Source of the DNA: Leptolyngbya sp. SIO4C1 | GTDB taxonomy: Bacteria; Cyanobacteriota; Cyanobacteriia; Phormidesmidales; Phormidesmidaceae | Length of the DNA stretch: 30,573 nt | Reading direction: 5' to 3' | NCBI GenBank assembly: GCA_010671975.1 | Contig: JAAHIA010000010.1 | Span: 1 to 30,573, forward strand | Shown here: positions 1-8,949 of the stretch, in pieces | Layout of the letters: every line of letters begins with the position of its first letter | Position numbering within the stretch: the stretch's first letter is position 1 | Translations under genes and position numbers: made by a program | Notes under the pieces: generated by a model | Seen by the model: only the letters and a program-made list of their open reading frames with translations | Databases searched by the model: none | Told to the model about the DNA's origin: nothing

Positions 1-2
1 TG

Positions 3-161
3 GGATCGGTTGCACAGCAGGCGATCCCCGTTATGACGAAAGGCGTATACCAGCAAGGTTCAGAGCTTACGAATGAAGACTCGAACCCTCTTAAAACTGT
101 CCAAAAGCTCACAAAAGTTATTTCTAATCTAAAGGAAATGTTTAGATTTGTATCTTTGTGA
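3..161 (+). CDS. Possible C-terminal end of a gene cut by the window edge
   Basis: The third frame is open from the first bases to a TGA at 159-161, giving 52 residues that end in KEMFRFVSL. The other two forward frames stop sooner. The residue mix is plausible for a soluble protein tail, with charged and hydrophobic residues alternating and a likely final helix. I do not recognise a family. The region is AT-richer than the genes to its right. An open stretch this short could be chance, so it is a weak call. Confidence 0.28.
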   Translation, partial: GSVAQQAIPVMTKGVYQQGSELTNEDSNPLKTVQKLTKVISNLKEMFRFVSL

Positions 162-373
162 CTCAATCTATGCTCTGCTAAAGCTGGTATATCGGCAGGT
201 CGTTGGTATCAAAAAATACGGAATTTATTGCGATATCAGCAGTCGAAAATGGGGCAGTCTAAAAGCTGAATTTAGTTCGCTTTAATTGGGCCGTCGTGAC
301 GCCTGCTAACCGGCGACGAGCGAGTGAATAACTTAGCATCAAGGGGTAATAAAAAGGCAGCCGTCATCAGTGA
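162..373. other. AT-rich intergenic stretch, no gene seen
   Basis: This stretch separates the possible gene tail from the 3' end of uvrC. It is rich in A and T and has stops in all frames. A short imperfect inverted repeat (CGTCG at about 288, CGACG at about 313) could form a weak hairpin. I see no tRNA-like T-loop or other RNA gene signature. Confidence 0.4.
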
Positions 374-2260
374 CTATTCAGGCTGAGGGTGAAAATAGTC
401 GTAGATTTGCTGTGCTAGCTGCGGACCAATGCCGTCTACCGTCGTCAGCTGCTGCGGGCTAGCTTCCCGAATATAGTCAATCGAGCGAAAGGTTGCTAGC
501 AGCTGCTTCTGCCGATGATGGCCTAGCCCAGGAATTTCACTCAGGCGCGAGCGGCGCATGCGATCAGAGCGCTTCTTACGATGGAAGCTAATGGCAAAGC
601 GGTGAGCCTCATCGCGCAGCCGCCGCAGCAGCTGTACGCCCGGCTGATCGGCTTCGGTTGCTAGCGGCAGCGATTCGCCAGGCAGGAAGATTTCCTCACG
701 CTTTTTAGCCAAGCTGACGACGTTAAGCTCAGACAGCAGATTCAGCTCACGCAGCACGGCAACCACGGCTGACAGCTGACCTTTTCCGCCATCAATCATA
801 ACTAAGTCAGGCCAGTCAGGATTGCCAACCCGCTCTTTGGAGGGATCCTCGGCATATTTGCGAAAGCGGCGGCGAATCACTTCGGCCATGCTGGCGAAGT
901 CATCGGAATGGCCGGCTGTGACGGTCGGATTCTTGATTTTGTAATGGCGATAGTGCTGCTTAGCCGGCAGCCCGTCAATAAAGACCACCTGCGAGGCCAC
1001 CGCGTCCGATCCTTGAATGTGAGAGATGTCATAGCCTTCAATCCGCTTGGGCAGGCCAGGCAAATCAAGAATTTCCGCCAGATCTTGCTGCGCTTGGGTA
1101 TTGCGATCAGCAAAGCGCTGGGTGCGGGCGAGCTCATACTGAGCATTGCGCTCGACCATTTCTACTAGCTCGGCTTTGCGCTGCCGCTGCGGGACCTCAA
1201 TCGAAACCTTACGGCTTTTGCGCTGAGTCAGAAAGTCGGCCAGCATCTCCGCTTCTGGCAGGGGATGCTGCGACAGAACCTCCGCCGGAATCTCAATTGC
1301 ATCCACCAAGCGGTAGTGCTCTTCTAGCACGCGCTGCAAAATCTCACCAGGCGTGCCTGACTGGGCATCGGCAACGAAGCCTAGTCGCCCCACTAGCCGC
1401 CCAGCTCGAATTTGAAACAGCTGGATGCAGGCGTGCTGATCGTCGGTCGATAGCGCGATCGCATCTCTAGAGATCGTATCGTCCGGCAGCGCCACCTTCT
1501 GATGAGCGCTGAGGGTTTCAAGCCCTTTGATCTGGTCGCGCAGTCGCGCCGCATGTTCAAAATTGAGATTTTCAGCCGCCTTTGCCATCTGCTGGCTGAG
1601 AATGCTGACCAGCTCCTGCGTGCGCCCCTGAAAGACCATCGCCACTTTCTGCACAATCTGATGGTAGTCAGCGGGTGAGATTAGCTGCTGACAGACGCCT
1701 GGGCACTGGCCAATGTCGTAGTTGAGGCAGGGACGATCTTTGAACAGCGGCTGCGGACGCTGCCGCAGCGGAAAAATCTTCTTAGCAATATGCAGCGTTC
1801 GCCGCAGCAGCCCGGTATCGACATAGGGGCCGTAGTAGCGATCTTGCGCTTTCGCCTTGCGTCGCTTGCGGGTAATAAAAATGCGCGGGTAGTCTTCTGA
1901 CCAGGTGATACAGAGGTAGGGATATTTCTTGTCATCTTTGAGCAGCACGTTGAAATGGGGCTGATGCTGCTTAATTAAATTGGCCTCGAGCGCCAGCGCT
2001 TCGGCCTCGGTATCGGTGACGATAAACTCAATCTCAGTTACCTGCGTCACCATAATGCTGATGCGCGGCGTGTGGTGATAGCCGTCGCGAAAATAAGAGC
2101 GCACCCGACTGCGGAGGCTTTTAGACTTACCGATATAGAGAATCTGATCGGTGGCGTCCTTCATAAAATAGACGCCAGGCTCTTGCGGAATTTCTTTTAA
2201 GCGAGCCGCTAAGCGGTCCGGGTCTTTGACTAGCGGTTTTACAGTTGAAGCGGATGACAA
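374..2260 (-). CDS. uvrC: Excinuclease ABC subunit C
   Basis: UvrC makes the two incisions flanking a lesion in nucleotide excision repair, acting with UvrA and UvrB. The order is typical: an N-terminal GIY-YIG nuclease (EPGVYFMKD then ILYIGKSKSLRSRV), a cysteine cluster (CLNYDIGQCPGVC), a UvrB-interacting UVR helix pair (NFEHAARLRDQIKGLE), the C-terminal RNase H-like nuclease (EGYDISHIQGSDAVAS, VMIDGGKGQL) and a terminal double helix-hairpin-helix (SEIPGLG, TVDGIGPQLA). I place the start at a TTG at 2260. GAGGAG lies six bases upstream of it, and the resulting 628 residues match the usual family length. The reading frame stays open upstream to a GTG at 2344, but that start has no ribosome site and adds a tail foreign to the family. 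The gene appears intact. Confidence 0.96.
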   Translation of the reverse strand: MSSASTVKPLVKDPDRLAARLKEIPQEPGVYFMKDATDQILYIGKSKSLRSRVRSYFRDGYHHTPRISIMVTQVTEIEFIVTDTEAEALALEANLIKQHQPHFNVLLKDDKKYPYLCITWSEDYPRIFITRKRRKAKAQDRYYGPYVDTGLLRRTLHIAKKIFPLRQRPQPLFKDRPCLNYDIGQCPGVCQQLISPADYHQIVQKVAMVFQGRTQELVSILSQQMAKAAENLNFEHAARLRDQIKGLETLSAHQKVALPDDTISRDAIALSTDDQHACIQLFQIRAGRLVGRLGFVADAQSGTPGEILQRVLEEHYRLVDAIEIPAEVLSQHPLPEAEMLADFLTQRKSRKVSIEVPQRQRKAELVEMVERNAQYELARTQRFADRNTQAQQDLAEILDLPGLPKRIEGYDISHIQGSDAVASQVVFIDGLPAKQHYRHYKIKNPTVTAGHSDDFASMAEVIRRRFRKYAEDPSKERVGNPDWPDLVMIDGGKGQLSAVVAVLRELNLLSELNVVSLAKKREEIFLPGESLPLATEADQPGVQLLRRLRDEAHRFAISFHRKKRSDRMRRSRLSEIPGLGHHRQKQLLATFRSIDYIREASPQQLTTVDGIGPQLAQQIYDYFHPQPE

Positions 2261-2489
2261 TCGGCTCTCCTCATGCACCAGACTTTCTTTATACTGTAGC
2301 GCTCTCGCCTGGCTTCTTTGCCCCCTGCACGAGTACGGATTCACCGAATCAAGGTTTCCCAGTACAAGAAAAATTTAATGTACTAAATGCTACGTCAAAT
2401 TTCTGCGTGTTTTTGTCAGGCTCTCTTTCAGATTTGGCTATGGCTAGGCGAGATTGTAGCCAGCACAATCAACCAAGCTTTAAAGATTT

Positions 2490-2699
2490 ATGACCCTCAA
2501 TGAATTCGAGCTACGCTACCGCGAGTCTATCCGTGAGGCCCTCGATCAGCTGCAGTATATGACGCTGCTTTCTGCTCAGATGCGAGACACCGTAGCGCTA
2601 GTGGGCGACTCGCTACAGAGCCTCAATCAGACTACCGAACAGTTTATCGATGAGCAGCGGCGCTCGACCGAGGCAGCAGACGAGCCCCCAGCAGATTAA
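2490..2699 (+). CDS. Small conserved-looking hypothetical protein (69 aa)
   Basis: A 69-residue acidic protein that begins MTLNEFELRYRES and is predicted to be mostly helical, with heptad-like spacing through the middle (LQYMTLLSAQMRDTVALVGD). It has no signal peptide, membrane segment or cysteines. The stop lies only two bases from the stop of the convergent response regulator gene, so the 3' ends nearly touch. A suitable ATG opens the frame but no clear Shine-Dalgarno precedes it. The coding-like composition and tight packing favour a real gene. No function can be assigned. Confidence 0.6.
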   Translation: MTLNEFELRYRESIREALDQLQYMTLLSAQMRDTVALVGDSLQSLNQTTEQFIDEQRRSTEAADEPPAD

Positions 2700-2701
2700 G
2701 G

Positions 2702-3079
2702 CTACAGCACCGCTTGAATCGCAGCCAGCAGAACTTCTGGCTGCACTGGCTTTACCAGATAGCGAATCGCACCCAGCTGGATGGCCTTCTGCTGATCGGC
2801 TTGAAAGGCGTAGCCGCTGATCACCAAAATTGGAATATGGCAAAAGCGGGCATCTTGCTGCAGCGTTTCAATCACGCTTAGACCGCTCATCGTTGGCAGC
2901 TTTAGATCGAGCAAAATCACCTGGGGCTGGAAGCTGCTCACTGCGCTTAAAGCATCAGTACCGTCTTCCAGCGCTAGAACGGTGTAGCCGCAGTAGCGCA
3001 GATAGTCCGTCAGCAAGATCCGATTGCCGTAGTCATCTTCGATTAGGAGTATGCGGCCATCGGTCTCTTCAACAGTCAT
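2702..3079 (-). CDS. Single-domain response regulator (CheY-like)
   Basis: The protein is a lone receiver domain of 125 residues. It has the acidic pair (E14, D15, D16 in LLIEDDYGN), the phospho-acceptor D58 in VILLDLKLP, the conserved S87 in ILVISGY and K110 in YLVKPVQP. No output domain follows, so it probably acts by protein-protein contact, as CheY or Spo0F do, or as a phosphorelay intermediate. No histidine kinase is adjacent, so the partner must lie elsewhere. Its 5' side faces the aminotransferase gene on the same strand about 100 bases away. The ATG start fits the start of the receiver fold. Confidence 0.93.
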   Translation of the reverse strand: MTVEETDGRILLIEDDYGNRILLTDYLRYCGYTVLALEDGTDALSAVSSFQPQVILLDLKLPTMSGLSVIETLQQDARFCHIPILVISGYAFQADQQKAIQLGAIRYLVKPVQPEVLLAAIQAVL

Positions 3080-3183
3080 TAGATTAAGGGGCTAAGGCAA
3101 AGCGGCCGGCAGGCAGCCGCTATCAGCAACGATTATTGTATCTAAATCAGGTCAATCGACAGTCTTTTAGACAAGATTAGGAG

Positions 3184-4359
3184 CTAAGCGGTACCCTCTA
3201 AAAAGCCGGCAATCTTCGCGACGGCCACCGCCAGTGTTTCAGGAGGATGCACCAGGGCAAATCGCACATAGCCCTCCCCAGCTTTGCCAAAACCGCGCCC
3301 GGGCGAGAGGGCAACGCCCGTCTGGGTGACTAGCTCAGTACAAAATCGAATTGAATCATCGGCCCAAGCTTCAGGCAGCCGAGCCCAGAGATACATCGTG
3401 GCGTCGGGCTGCGGCACAGGCCAGCCCATCTCGTTGAGCGCAGCTATGGTGACATCGCGGCGAGTTCTAAAGGTATCGACCATCTGGGTAACGCAGGTTT
3501 GTGGACCCTCTAGCGCCGCGATCGCGCCGCGCAAAATGCCGCGATACTGATTAAAGTCAACGTTGGCCTTAACCTGACGCAGCGCTTTGATCAGCTCAGG
3601 GTTGCCAATCGCAAATCCGACGCGAAAGCCGCCCATGTTGTAGGACTTAGAAAAAGAGAAAAACTCGATCGACACGGACTTGTCTGGATCGGCCTGCAGC
3701 ACTGACGGGGCCAAATCGCCGGTAAAAACCAGATCGCCGTAGGGAAAATCATGCACCAGCACCAGCGCATGGGTGCGACAAAAATCGACCGCTGCTTTGA
3801 AAAAGTCCAGCGTCGCCGTGCCGGTTGTGGGATTGTGCGGATAGCTCAAAACCATCATCCGCGACTGCTCGAGCACCGGCTCAGGAATATCAGCAAACAC
3901 CGGTAAAAACTGATTTTCGGCCAGCAGCGGCATCGCGTAGATCTGGCCGCTGGCCAGATAGACCCCACCCGCATGAGAAGGATAGCCCGGATCGGTGAGC
4001 AGGGCAAACTCGCCTGGATTTAGCACCGCTAGCGGCAGATGGGCAGTGCCTTCCTGCGAGCCAATCAGCGGCAGCACCTCCGTCTCGGGGTCAACGGCTA
4101 CGCCCCACTTGCGCCCATACCAGCGAGCAACGGCCTGCCGAAACGGCTGCGTGCTGTGAAACAGCGCATAGCCGTGAGTGACTGGATCTCGCAGCGCCGC
4201 CGCCATCTCTGTGAGCACATGCTCGGGCGTGGACAAATCAGACGAGCCCAGCGACAGATCGATAATGGGCTGACCCGCTGCGATCGCGCCTGCCTTAGCC
4301 TGATCCATATCGGCAAAGACGTTGTGTTGCAAAGGAGCTAAGCGTTGGGCCAACTGCAT
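3184..4359 (-). CDS. Class I/II PLP-dependent aminotransferase
   Basis: A 391-residue fold-type I aminotransferase. The PLP lysine is K238 in SFSKSYNMGGFRVGF, and the N-terminal glycine-rich part (IDLSLGSSDLSTP), the YPHNPTTG loop near residue 173 and the HDFPYGDL segment near 203 all fit the family. It resembles the cyanobacterial group often annotated as LL-diaminopimelate or succinyl-diaminopimelate aminotransferase, which would place it in lysine and cell-wall precursor synthesis. Family resemblance alone cannot fix the substrate, because aspartate and alanine aminotransferases share these motifs. A divergent promoter region of about 140 bases separates it from the DJ-1/PfpI gene. Confidence 0.9.
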   Translation of the reverse strand: MQLAQRLAPLQHNVFADMDQAKAGAIAAGQPIIDLSLGSSDLSTPEHVLTEMAAALRDPVTHGYALFHSTQPFRQAVARWYGRKWGVAVDPETEVLPLIGSQEGTAHLPLAVLNPGEFALLTDPGYPSHAGGVYLASGQIYAMPLLAENQFLPVFADIPEPVLEQSRMMVLSYPHNPTTGTATLDFFKAAVDFCRTHALVLVHDFPYGDLVFTGDLAPSVLQADPDKSVSIEFFSFSKSYNMGGFRVGFAIGNPELIKALRQVKANVDFNQYRGILRGAIAALEGPQTCVTQMVDTFRTRRDVTIAALNEMGWPVPQPDATMYLWARLPEAWADDSIRFCTELVTQTGVALSPGRGFGKAGEGYVRFALVHPPETLAVAVAKIAGFLEGTA

Positions 4360-4502
4360 AGGAGATCTAGAAGCGTAAGTCTCTTTCTAGTCTATCTATT
4401 TTCATCCGTTGCAATCCATTACAAGATTGTACCGACGCCTAGAAAACCGTGTTTTGATTGGCTTATCTTCAACTCAAGTCGGACTCAAGGAGACTCACAG
4501 CT

Positions 4503-5099
4503 ATGCCAAAGATTTTGCTGCTGGCCGGCGACTTTGTCGAAGCCTATGAAATCATGGTGCCTTTTCAAGCCCTGCAGATGGTGGGCTACACCGTTCATGC
4601 CGTCTGCCCCAATAAGCAAGCTGGCGATACGGTACGAACCGCTGTTCACGATTTTGAAGGCGACCAGACCTATACTGAGAAGCCCGGTCACCGCTTTACG
4701 CTGAATGCCGCCTTTGCCAATGTCACAGCAGCCGACTACGATGCGCTGGTCGTGCCGGGCGGACGCGCCCCCGAATATCTGCGGCTGAATCCGGCCGTGA
4801 TTCAGCTGGTGCAGCAGTTTGCTCAGCAAAACAAGCCCATTGCCGCAATCTGCCACGGCCTGCAGCTGCTCGCTGCCGCCAACGTGCTGCAGGGTAAGCG
4901 CTGTACTGCCTATCCAGCCTGTGGCCCAGAGGTGACGCTGGCTGGCGGCAACTACGTAGAAGTCGCCGTTACCGAGGCCGTGGTCGATGGAAACTTGGTC
5001 ACCGCCCCAGCCTGGCCGGCGCATCCCAAGTGGCTGGCCGAATTTCTCAAGGTCATGGGGACGCAGATTGGTCAGCGAGAGATGGCAGCTGCGGGATAG
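4503..5099 (+). CDS. DJ-1/PfpI family protein
   Basis: A 198-residue flavodoxin-like protein of the DJ-1/PfpI family. The nucleophile elbow is C117-H118 in AAICHGLQLL, and the family signature VVPGGRAPEYLR lies near residue 83. An acidic residue in the N-terminal loop (DFVEAYE) may complete the active site. Members are variously peptidases, glyoxalases or deglycases, and stress proteins, so the activity here is uncertain. The ATG at 4503 follows AAGGAG at 4487-4492 with good spacing. An in-frame TTG at 4458 is rejected. The 3' end is 14 bases from the convergent vipp1 stop. Confidence 0.9.
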   Translation: MPKILLLAGDFVEAYEIMVPFQALQMVGYTVHAVCPNKQAGDTVRTAVHDFEGDQTYTEKPGHRFTLNAAFANVTAADYDALVVPGGRAPEYLRLNPAVIQLVQQFAQQNKPIAAICHGLQLLAAANVLQGKRCTAYPACGPEVTLAGGNYVEVAVTEAVVDGNLVTAPAWPAHPKWLAEFLKVMGTQIGQREMAAAG

Positions 5100-5113
5100 T
5101 GGCTCAATGCAGC

Positions 5114-5887
5114 CTACAGATTATCTAATTCTTGCTTCAGCGCCTCTAGCTCAGCGTCTACGGCGCTGTCAACAGGCACGTCAGCTTTGGGCTCATCCGC
5201 CGACGGCAGCGCTGACTGACCGACGGAGCCGCCGGCGAGCTGGGCCTTCATCGCAGCTAGCTCATCATCCACATCGCTGCCCGACTCCAGAGCGGCAAAC
5301 TGGCTTTCTAGATCGGCACCGGCGAGCTCTGCAGCCGCCTGCGAAGAGGCTTCCATCTGCAAAATCTTTTCTTCCATGCGCTCGAAGGCACCCATAGAGC
5401 TGCTGGTGCTCATGTTGCCAATGGTCTGCTGCAGCTTCTCGTTGGCTTTAGCCGCGCTGGCTCGCGCTTTGAGCATATCTTTCTTGGTCTTAGCCTCAGA
5501 AATTTTGCTCTCTAAGGCGATCAGGTTGCGCTTGAGCGTATCGACTGAGGCGGTCTGCTGCTCTAGCTGCGCTTTCAGCGCCATCGCAGTTTCAGCATGG
5601 GACTTTTTACGAGTCAGGGCTTCGCGCGCTAGGTTTTCGTCGCCCTTCTGCAGCGCTAGCTGGGCGCGCTGGGTCCAAGTATTGGCGTCTGACTGAGCCC
5701 GCTCATACTGCTGCTCGGCTCGCTTCTTGCTGGCGATCGCGCTGGCCACAGCCTGACGCATCTGCACCAGGTCCTCCTGCATATCCAGAATGGCCTGGTC
5801 TAAAATCTTTTCTGGATCTTCAGCAGAGCTAACCGCAGCATTTAAATTAGCTCGGACAAGTCGACTAACGCGGTCAAATAACCCCAT
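5114..5887 (-). CDS. vipp1: PspA/IM30 family membrane-remodelling protein, Vipp1 type
   Basis: A 257-residue ESCRT-III-like protein. The amphipathic N-terminal helix (MGLFDRVSRLVRANLN) binds membrane. A long coiled coil follows (about residues 25-155, including QYERAQSDANTW and LAREALTRKK), then helices to about 220 and a separate C-terminal helix (VDAELEALKQELDNL) after a Pro-rich linker. That extra C-terminal helix distinguishes Vipp1 from the shorter PspA. Vipp1 forms rings and rods that maintain thylakoid and plasma membranes. The start at 5887 is the family's MGLFDR; the longer frame to 6001 is rejected. A related coiled-coil segment sits in the LRAT-domain gene at 9593-10285. Confidence 0.93.
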   Translation of the reverse strand: MGLFDRVSRLVRANLNAAVSSAEDPEKILDQAILDMQEDLVQMRQAVASAIASKKRAEQQYERAQSDANTWTQRAQLALQKGDENLAREALTRKKSHAETAMALKAQLEQQTASVDTLKRNLIALESKISEAKTKKDMLKARASAAKANEKLQQTIGNMSTSSSMGAFERMEEKILQMEASSQAAAELAGADLESQFAALESGSDVDDELAAMKAQLAGGSVGQSALPSADEPKADVPVDSAVDAELEALKQELDNL

Positions 5888-6210
5888 GATTTTTCCTTGA
5901 ATCAGCGCTTCAGTAGTTTTAGCACATCTAGATAGGTGCCATCCGGTCGAAAAAACCGCCCGACAGGGCTTGACTGCCTTCAGGTTTCCCAGCCTTGGCA
6001 AGCTCCTTCTTATTCTCCAATGAACCTATGCCGGTGTCAGTCCTTCAACGAAATTCTTTAGATCTGCCTATTAATGAAGTCTAGCTAAGATCTACGGCCG
6101 CGATCGCGCTGATTCCGTAACTGCCTGCTGAGACTTCGCTCTCTTGATAGACGCTAATTTGCATCTTGATAGGCACAGTAGAACCGTCGCTTTCTGGCCA
6201 ACCTGCCAAT
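5888..6210. promoter_or_regulatory. Divergent intergenic region between vipp1 and the HAD gene
   Basis: About 320 bases without a convincing gene, carrying the outward promoters of both neighbours. TCTTGATAG occurs at 6142-6150 and again at 6164-6172, a 22-base period (about two helical turns), just upstream of the HAD start. A HIP1 octamer lies near 6104. The sites could bind a dimeric activator, but no regulator is indicated by the sequence. Confidence 0.4.
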
Positions 6211-7077
6211 ATGAATCAAGCTACTCAACCGCTGTTCAATCGCATCGCGGTCGTTTTCGATTTCGATGACACGCTCGTCCCTGACACCTACGATGCGCTG
6301 ATCGAAGATTTGGGACATGATGCCAAAAGATTTCGAGAAGAGCGCTACTATCCGCTATTGAAAGAGGGCTGGGACGGCATCTCAGCCCGTTTTTACACCT
6401 TGATTCAGGAATCTCAGCAGCGGTCTGAGTCGCAGAAGATCACTCAGAATTATCTAGCTGAGTTTGGTCAGCGCCATCAGCCCTTTTCAGGCGTAAGCGA
6501 GACGTTTGAACATCTGCGCCAGCAGACCCGCAACTTTGATTCTGACATTGAAATTGAGTTCTATCTAATCACCAGCGGCTTTGTCGAAATTGCGCGCAAC
6601 TCTAGCATTGCCTCTGAATTCAAAGCGATGTGGGGCTGCGAGTTTCACTATTCCGAGACCGGCGAGATTCAGTACCTCAAGCGATCAGTCAGCCACCCTG
6701 AGAAAACTCGCTATCTGTACTATCTCTCAAAAGGGATTGAGTCCCACAGCGAAGACGACCTGCTATTCGTCTATGAAGATGTACCGCCTGAAGAACTCCA
6801 AATCCCGCTGAATCAGGTGATCTACGTTGGCGATGGCACCTCCGATCTGCCCTGTTTTTCGCTGATGAACCAAACCGGCGGCATCGGTATTGGCGTGTAC
6901 CCAGACGGCACTGCCAAAGACTGGGCTCAAGAATATAAGGTCAGCCGCAGCCAGCGGGTGGCTAACCTGGCTCCGGCTGACTATAGCGAAGCCTCTGAGC
7001 TGCGGCAGTCGCTGACGCTGGCGGTTGAGAGCCTGTGTAAGCAGATTGAGCTGCGGCAGCTAAGTCTTGGGGAATGA
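6211..7077 (+). CDS. HAD-superfamily hydrolase, probable phosphatase
   Basis: A 288-residue soluble protein with HAD motif I DFDDT (D17 nucleophile, D19 acid/base), a motif II serine in YLITSGF, and motif III VIYVGDGTSDLPCF. A helical cap insert lies between motifs I and II. It fits a small-molecule phosphatase, possibly near phosphoserine phosphatase-like enzymes, but no substrate can be named. I chose the ATG at 6211 because the earlier in-frame TTG at 6166 lies within an upstream repeat and adds residues outside the fold. Its stop codon forms part of a long hairpin shared with the convergent ABC gene. Confidence 0.85.
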   Translation: MNQATQPLFNRIAVVFDFDDTLVPDTYDALIEDLGHDAKRFREERYYPLLKEGWDGISARFYTLIQESQQRSESQKITQNYLAEFGQRHQPFSGVSETFEHLRQQTRNFDSDIEIEFYLITSGFVEIARNSSIASEFKAMWGCEFHYSETGEIQYLKRSVSHPEKTRYLYYLSKGIESHSEDDLLFVYEDVPPEELQIPLNQVIYVGDGTSDLPCFSLMNQTGGIGIGVYPDGTAKDWAQEYKVSRSQRVANLAPADYSEASELRQSLTLAVESLCKQIELRQLSLGE

Positions 7078-7112
7078 GTGGATGGGCAATCGCTGTAAAC
7101 TCATCCACTCAT
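7074..7112. terminator. Hairpin between convergent genes, overlapping a stop codon
   Basis: ATGAGTGGATG at 7074-7084 and CATCCACTCAT at 7102-7112 are perfect 11-base complements around a 17-base loop. The left arm includes the TGA stop of the HAD gene. It lies between two convergent genes, so it probably ends transcription from both sides or stabilises 3' ends. Neither strand has a clear U-run after it, so classical intrinsic termination is only partly supported. Confidence 0.55.
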
Positions 7113-7140
7113 CCACCCCCCTATGACTTTCAGCCTGGTC

Positions 7141-8949
7141 CTAGGCCATCAAGTCCCCCGACTCCTGCAGTGCGTGCAGCCGCTGATAGAGACCGCCCTG
7201 CGTCAGCAGCTCGTCGTGGCTGCCAACTTCGCGAATGCGACCCTGATCGAGCACAACAATCTTGTCGGCTTCTCTCACGGTGCTTAACCGGTGGGCGATG
7301 ATGATCAGCGTGCGGGTGCCAAACAGCGATCGCATGGCTAGCTGAATGGCGCGCTCGGACTCGTAGTCTAGGCTAGAGGTAGCCTCGTCAAAAATCAGCA
7401 CGTCGGGTTTGACAATCAGCGCCCGGGCAATGCCCAATCGCTGTCGCTGCCCGCCCGAGAGACGCACGCCGCGCTCACCAACGACGGTGGCGTAGCCTTT
7501 TGGCATCTGCTGAATGAAGTCATGGGCCTGGGCAATCCGACAGGCTTCGTGCACTTCGGCCAGTGTGGCCTGCGGGTTGCCGTAGAGCAGATTCTCCATC
7601 AGCGTGCCGTTAAACACATCGACTTCCTGGTGCACGATCGCCAGTCGCTTGCGATAGCCTGAGATATCTAGCCGGCGAATGTCTTGACCATCGATCAAGA
7701 TGGCCCCGCTGCTGGGCTCGAAATAGCGGAACAGCAGCTTCACTAGCGTTGATTTACCGGAACCCGAGCGGCCGACGAGCGCCACCGTTTGATAGGGCTC
7801 AATCAGCAACTCGATGTCTTCGAGCACTGGGCGCTCGGCCTGATAGCCAAAGCTCAGATGATTAAAATGCACCTTACCCGTGAACTGATACTGCGGCGCG
7901 CCCGGCAATAGGCTGCCAGCATCTTGGCCCGGCGGCAGTGCCATAAACTCTTGAAAGCGAGCCATCGAGGCATAGCGTCGCGCAAACATCTCAGCCAAGT
8001 TGCAAATCGGCTCAACCTCGGCATAGGCCATGCTGGAAATGGTCAGCGTGGTCACAAAGTGGCCGAGCGTAATCCGCCCCTGCACCGTGGCCCACAGCGT
8101 CAGTACCAGCACAACAAACACGCAGGTCTGCACGATTGTGCGCTGCCAGGACCCCAGCCTCACATAGCCTTTGTGAATCCGGTAGTCTAGCACCTTAAAC
8201 TCGCGCGCTAGCCGCTGGTTTTGCCGCTGTAGCTCATCGACTTCGGTGGCGAAAGCTTTGACCGTTTTGATATTAGTGATGATCTCGGACGTGCGGCTCT
8301 CGGTGGTCTCCATATATTTATCGAGCTTCTCTTCTCGATCGGAGAGTGACTTTAGCCCCAAGAAGCTATAGCTAATCACGCCAAAGAAAGACACCAGCAA
8401 AATCAGCGCAATCCGCCAGTCAATCAGCCAGATGACAACAAAGATGCCAATCACGCGAAAGACCTTAGGAATGAACTGACCAACAATCTCAGGATATGTC
8501 CAGGTGTAGTTAGAGAGACCTTTAGCCACCCGAGAAGCAACTCGACCAGGGTTGTTCTCATCGTAGAACTCAAGCGGCAGGGTGAGGATTTTGCTCAGCG
8601 CCCGATGCGCATAGGCCTGCCTTGCCCGAAAAGCGGTATCCCAGTTGAACCAAGGCCCCAGCCAAGGCTGAAGCGGAGCGCGTCCCACAGAAATCAAGCA
8701 GACTAGACCCAGCAGCACACCGAGCGCAAACGAGGCGCTATTCACCTGTCCAGTTTGCCTAGCGAGCCAAGTAATAAAGCGCTGCAGCAGATCGTCTAGC
8801 GGCTGATCAGAGAGCACGTTCAAGATTTGTCCGATGGCATAGGGTACAACCAGATCAAGAATCTCGAACAGACCCATCATGCAGGCGCTAAACAGCGTAA
8901 TCAACCAGTAGTCTCGGTAGTATTTGAGAATATCTAAAAGCTTTGTCAT
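7141..8949 (-). CDS. ABC exporter, fused permease and ATPase half-transporter
   Basis: A 602-residue type IV ABC exporter half-transporter that should work as a homodimer or heterodimer. Membrane segments fill about residues 15-310. The nucleotide-binding domain carries Walker A GRSGSGKST (394-401 region), a Q-loop near Q441, signature LSGGQ (498-502), Walker B VLIFDE (517-522), SSLD and the H-loop H553. The family (MdlB/MsbA type) exports lipids, drugs or peptides; the substrate is unknown. The ATG at 8949 follows AGGGGAGGG, a strong ribosome site. The frame extends to 9108 but without one. A 9-codon leader and a terminator-like hairpin lie 260-330 bases upstream. Confidence 0.93.
   Translation of the reverse strand: MTKLLDILKYYRDYWLITLFSACMMGLFEILDLVVPYAIGQILNVLSDQPLDDLLQRFITWLARQTGQVNSASFALGVLLGLVCLISVGRAPLQPWLGPWFNWDTAFRARQAYAHRALSKILTLPLEFYDENNPGRVASRVAKGLSNYTWTYPEIVGQFIPKVFRVIGIFVVIWLIDWRIALILLVSFFGVISYSFLGLKSLSDREEKLDKYMETTESRTSEIITNIKTVKAFATEVDELQRQNQRLAREFKVLDYRIHKGYVRLGSWQRTIVQTCVFVVLVLTLWATVQGRITLGHFVTTLTISSMAYAEVEPICNLAEMFARRYASMARFQEFMALPPGQDAGSLLPGAPQYQFTGKVHFNHLSFGYQAERPVLEDIELLIEPYQTVALVGRSGSGKSTLVKLLFRYFEPSSGAILIDGQDIRRLDISGYRKRLAIVHQEVDVFNGTLMENLLYGNPQATLAEVHEACRIAQAHDFIQQMPKGYATVVGERGVRLSGGQRQRLGIARALIVKPDVLIFDEATSSLDYESERAIQLAMRSLFGTRTLIIIAHRLSTVREADKIVVLDQGRIREVGSHDELLTQGGLYQRLHALQESGDLMA

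Noticed and set aside
4485..5024. A 179-codon minus-strand frame opposite the DJ-1/PfpI gene
   Set aside because: It lies fully antisense to a gene with clear catalytic motifs, has no recognisable domain, and its residues look like a frame shadow.
5888..6001. N-terminal extension of Vipp1
   Set aside because: The extra 38 residues are rich in Cys and Arg, unlike the family, and the family start MGLFDR lies at 5887.
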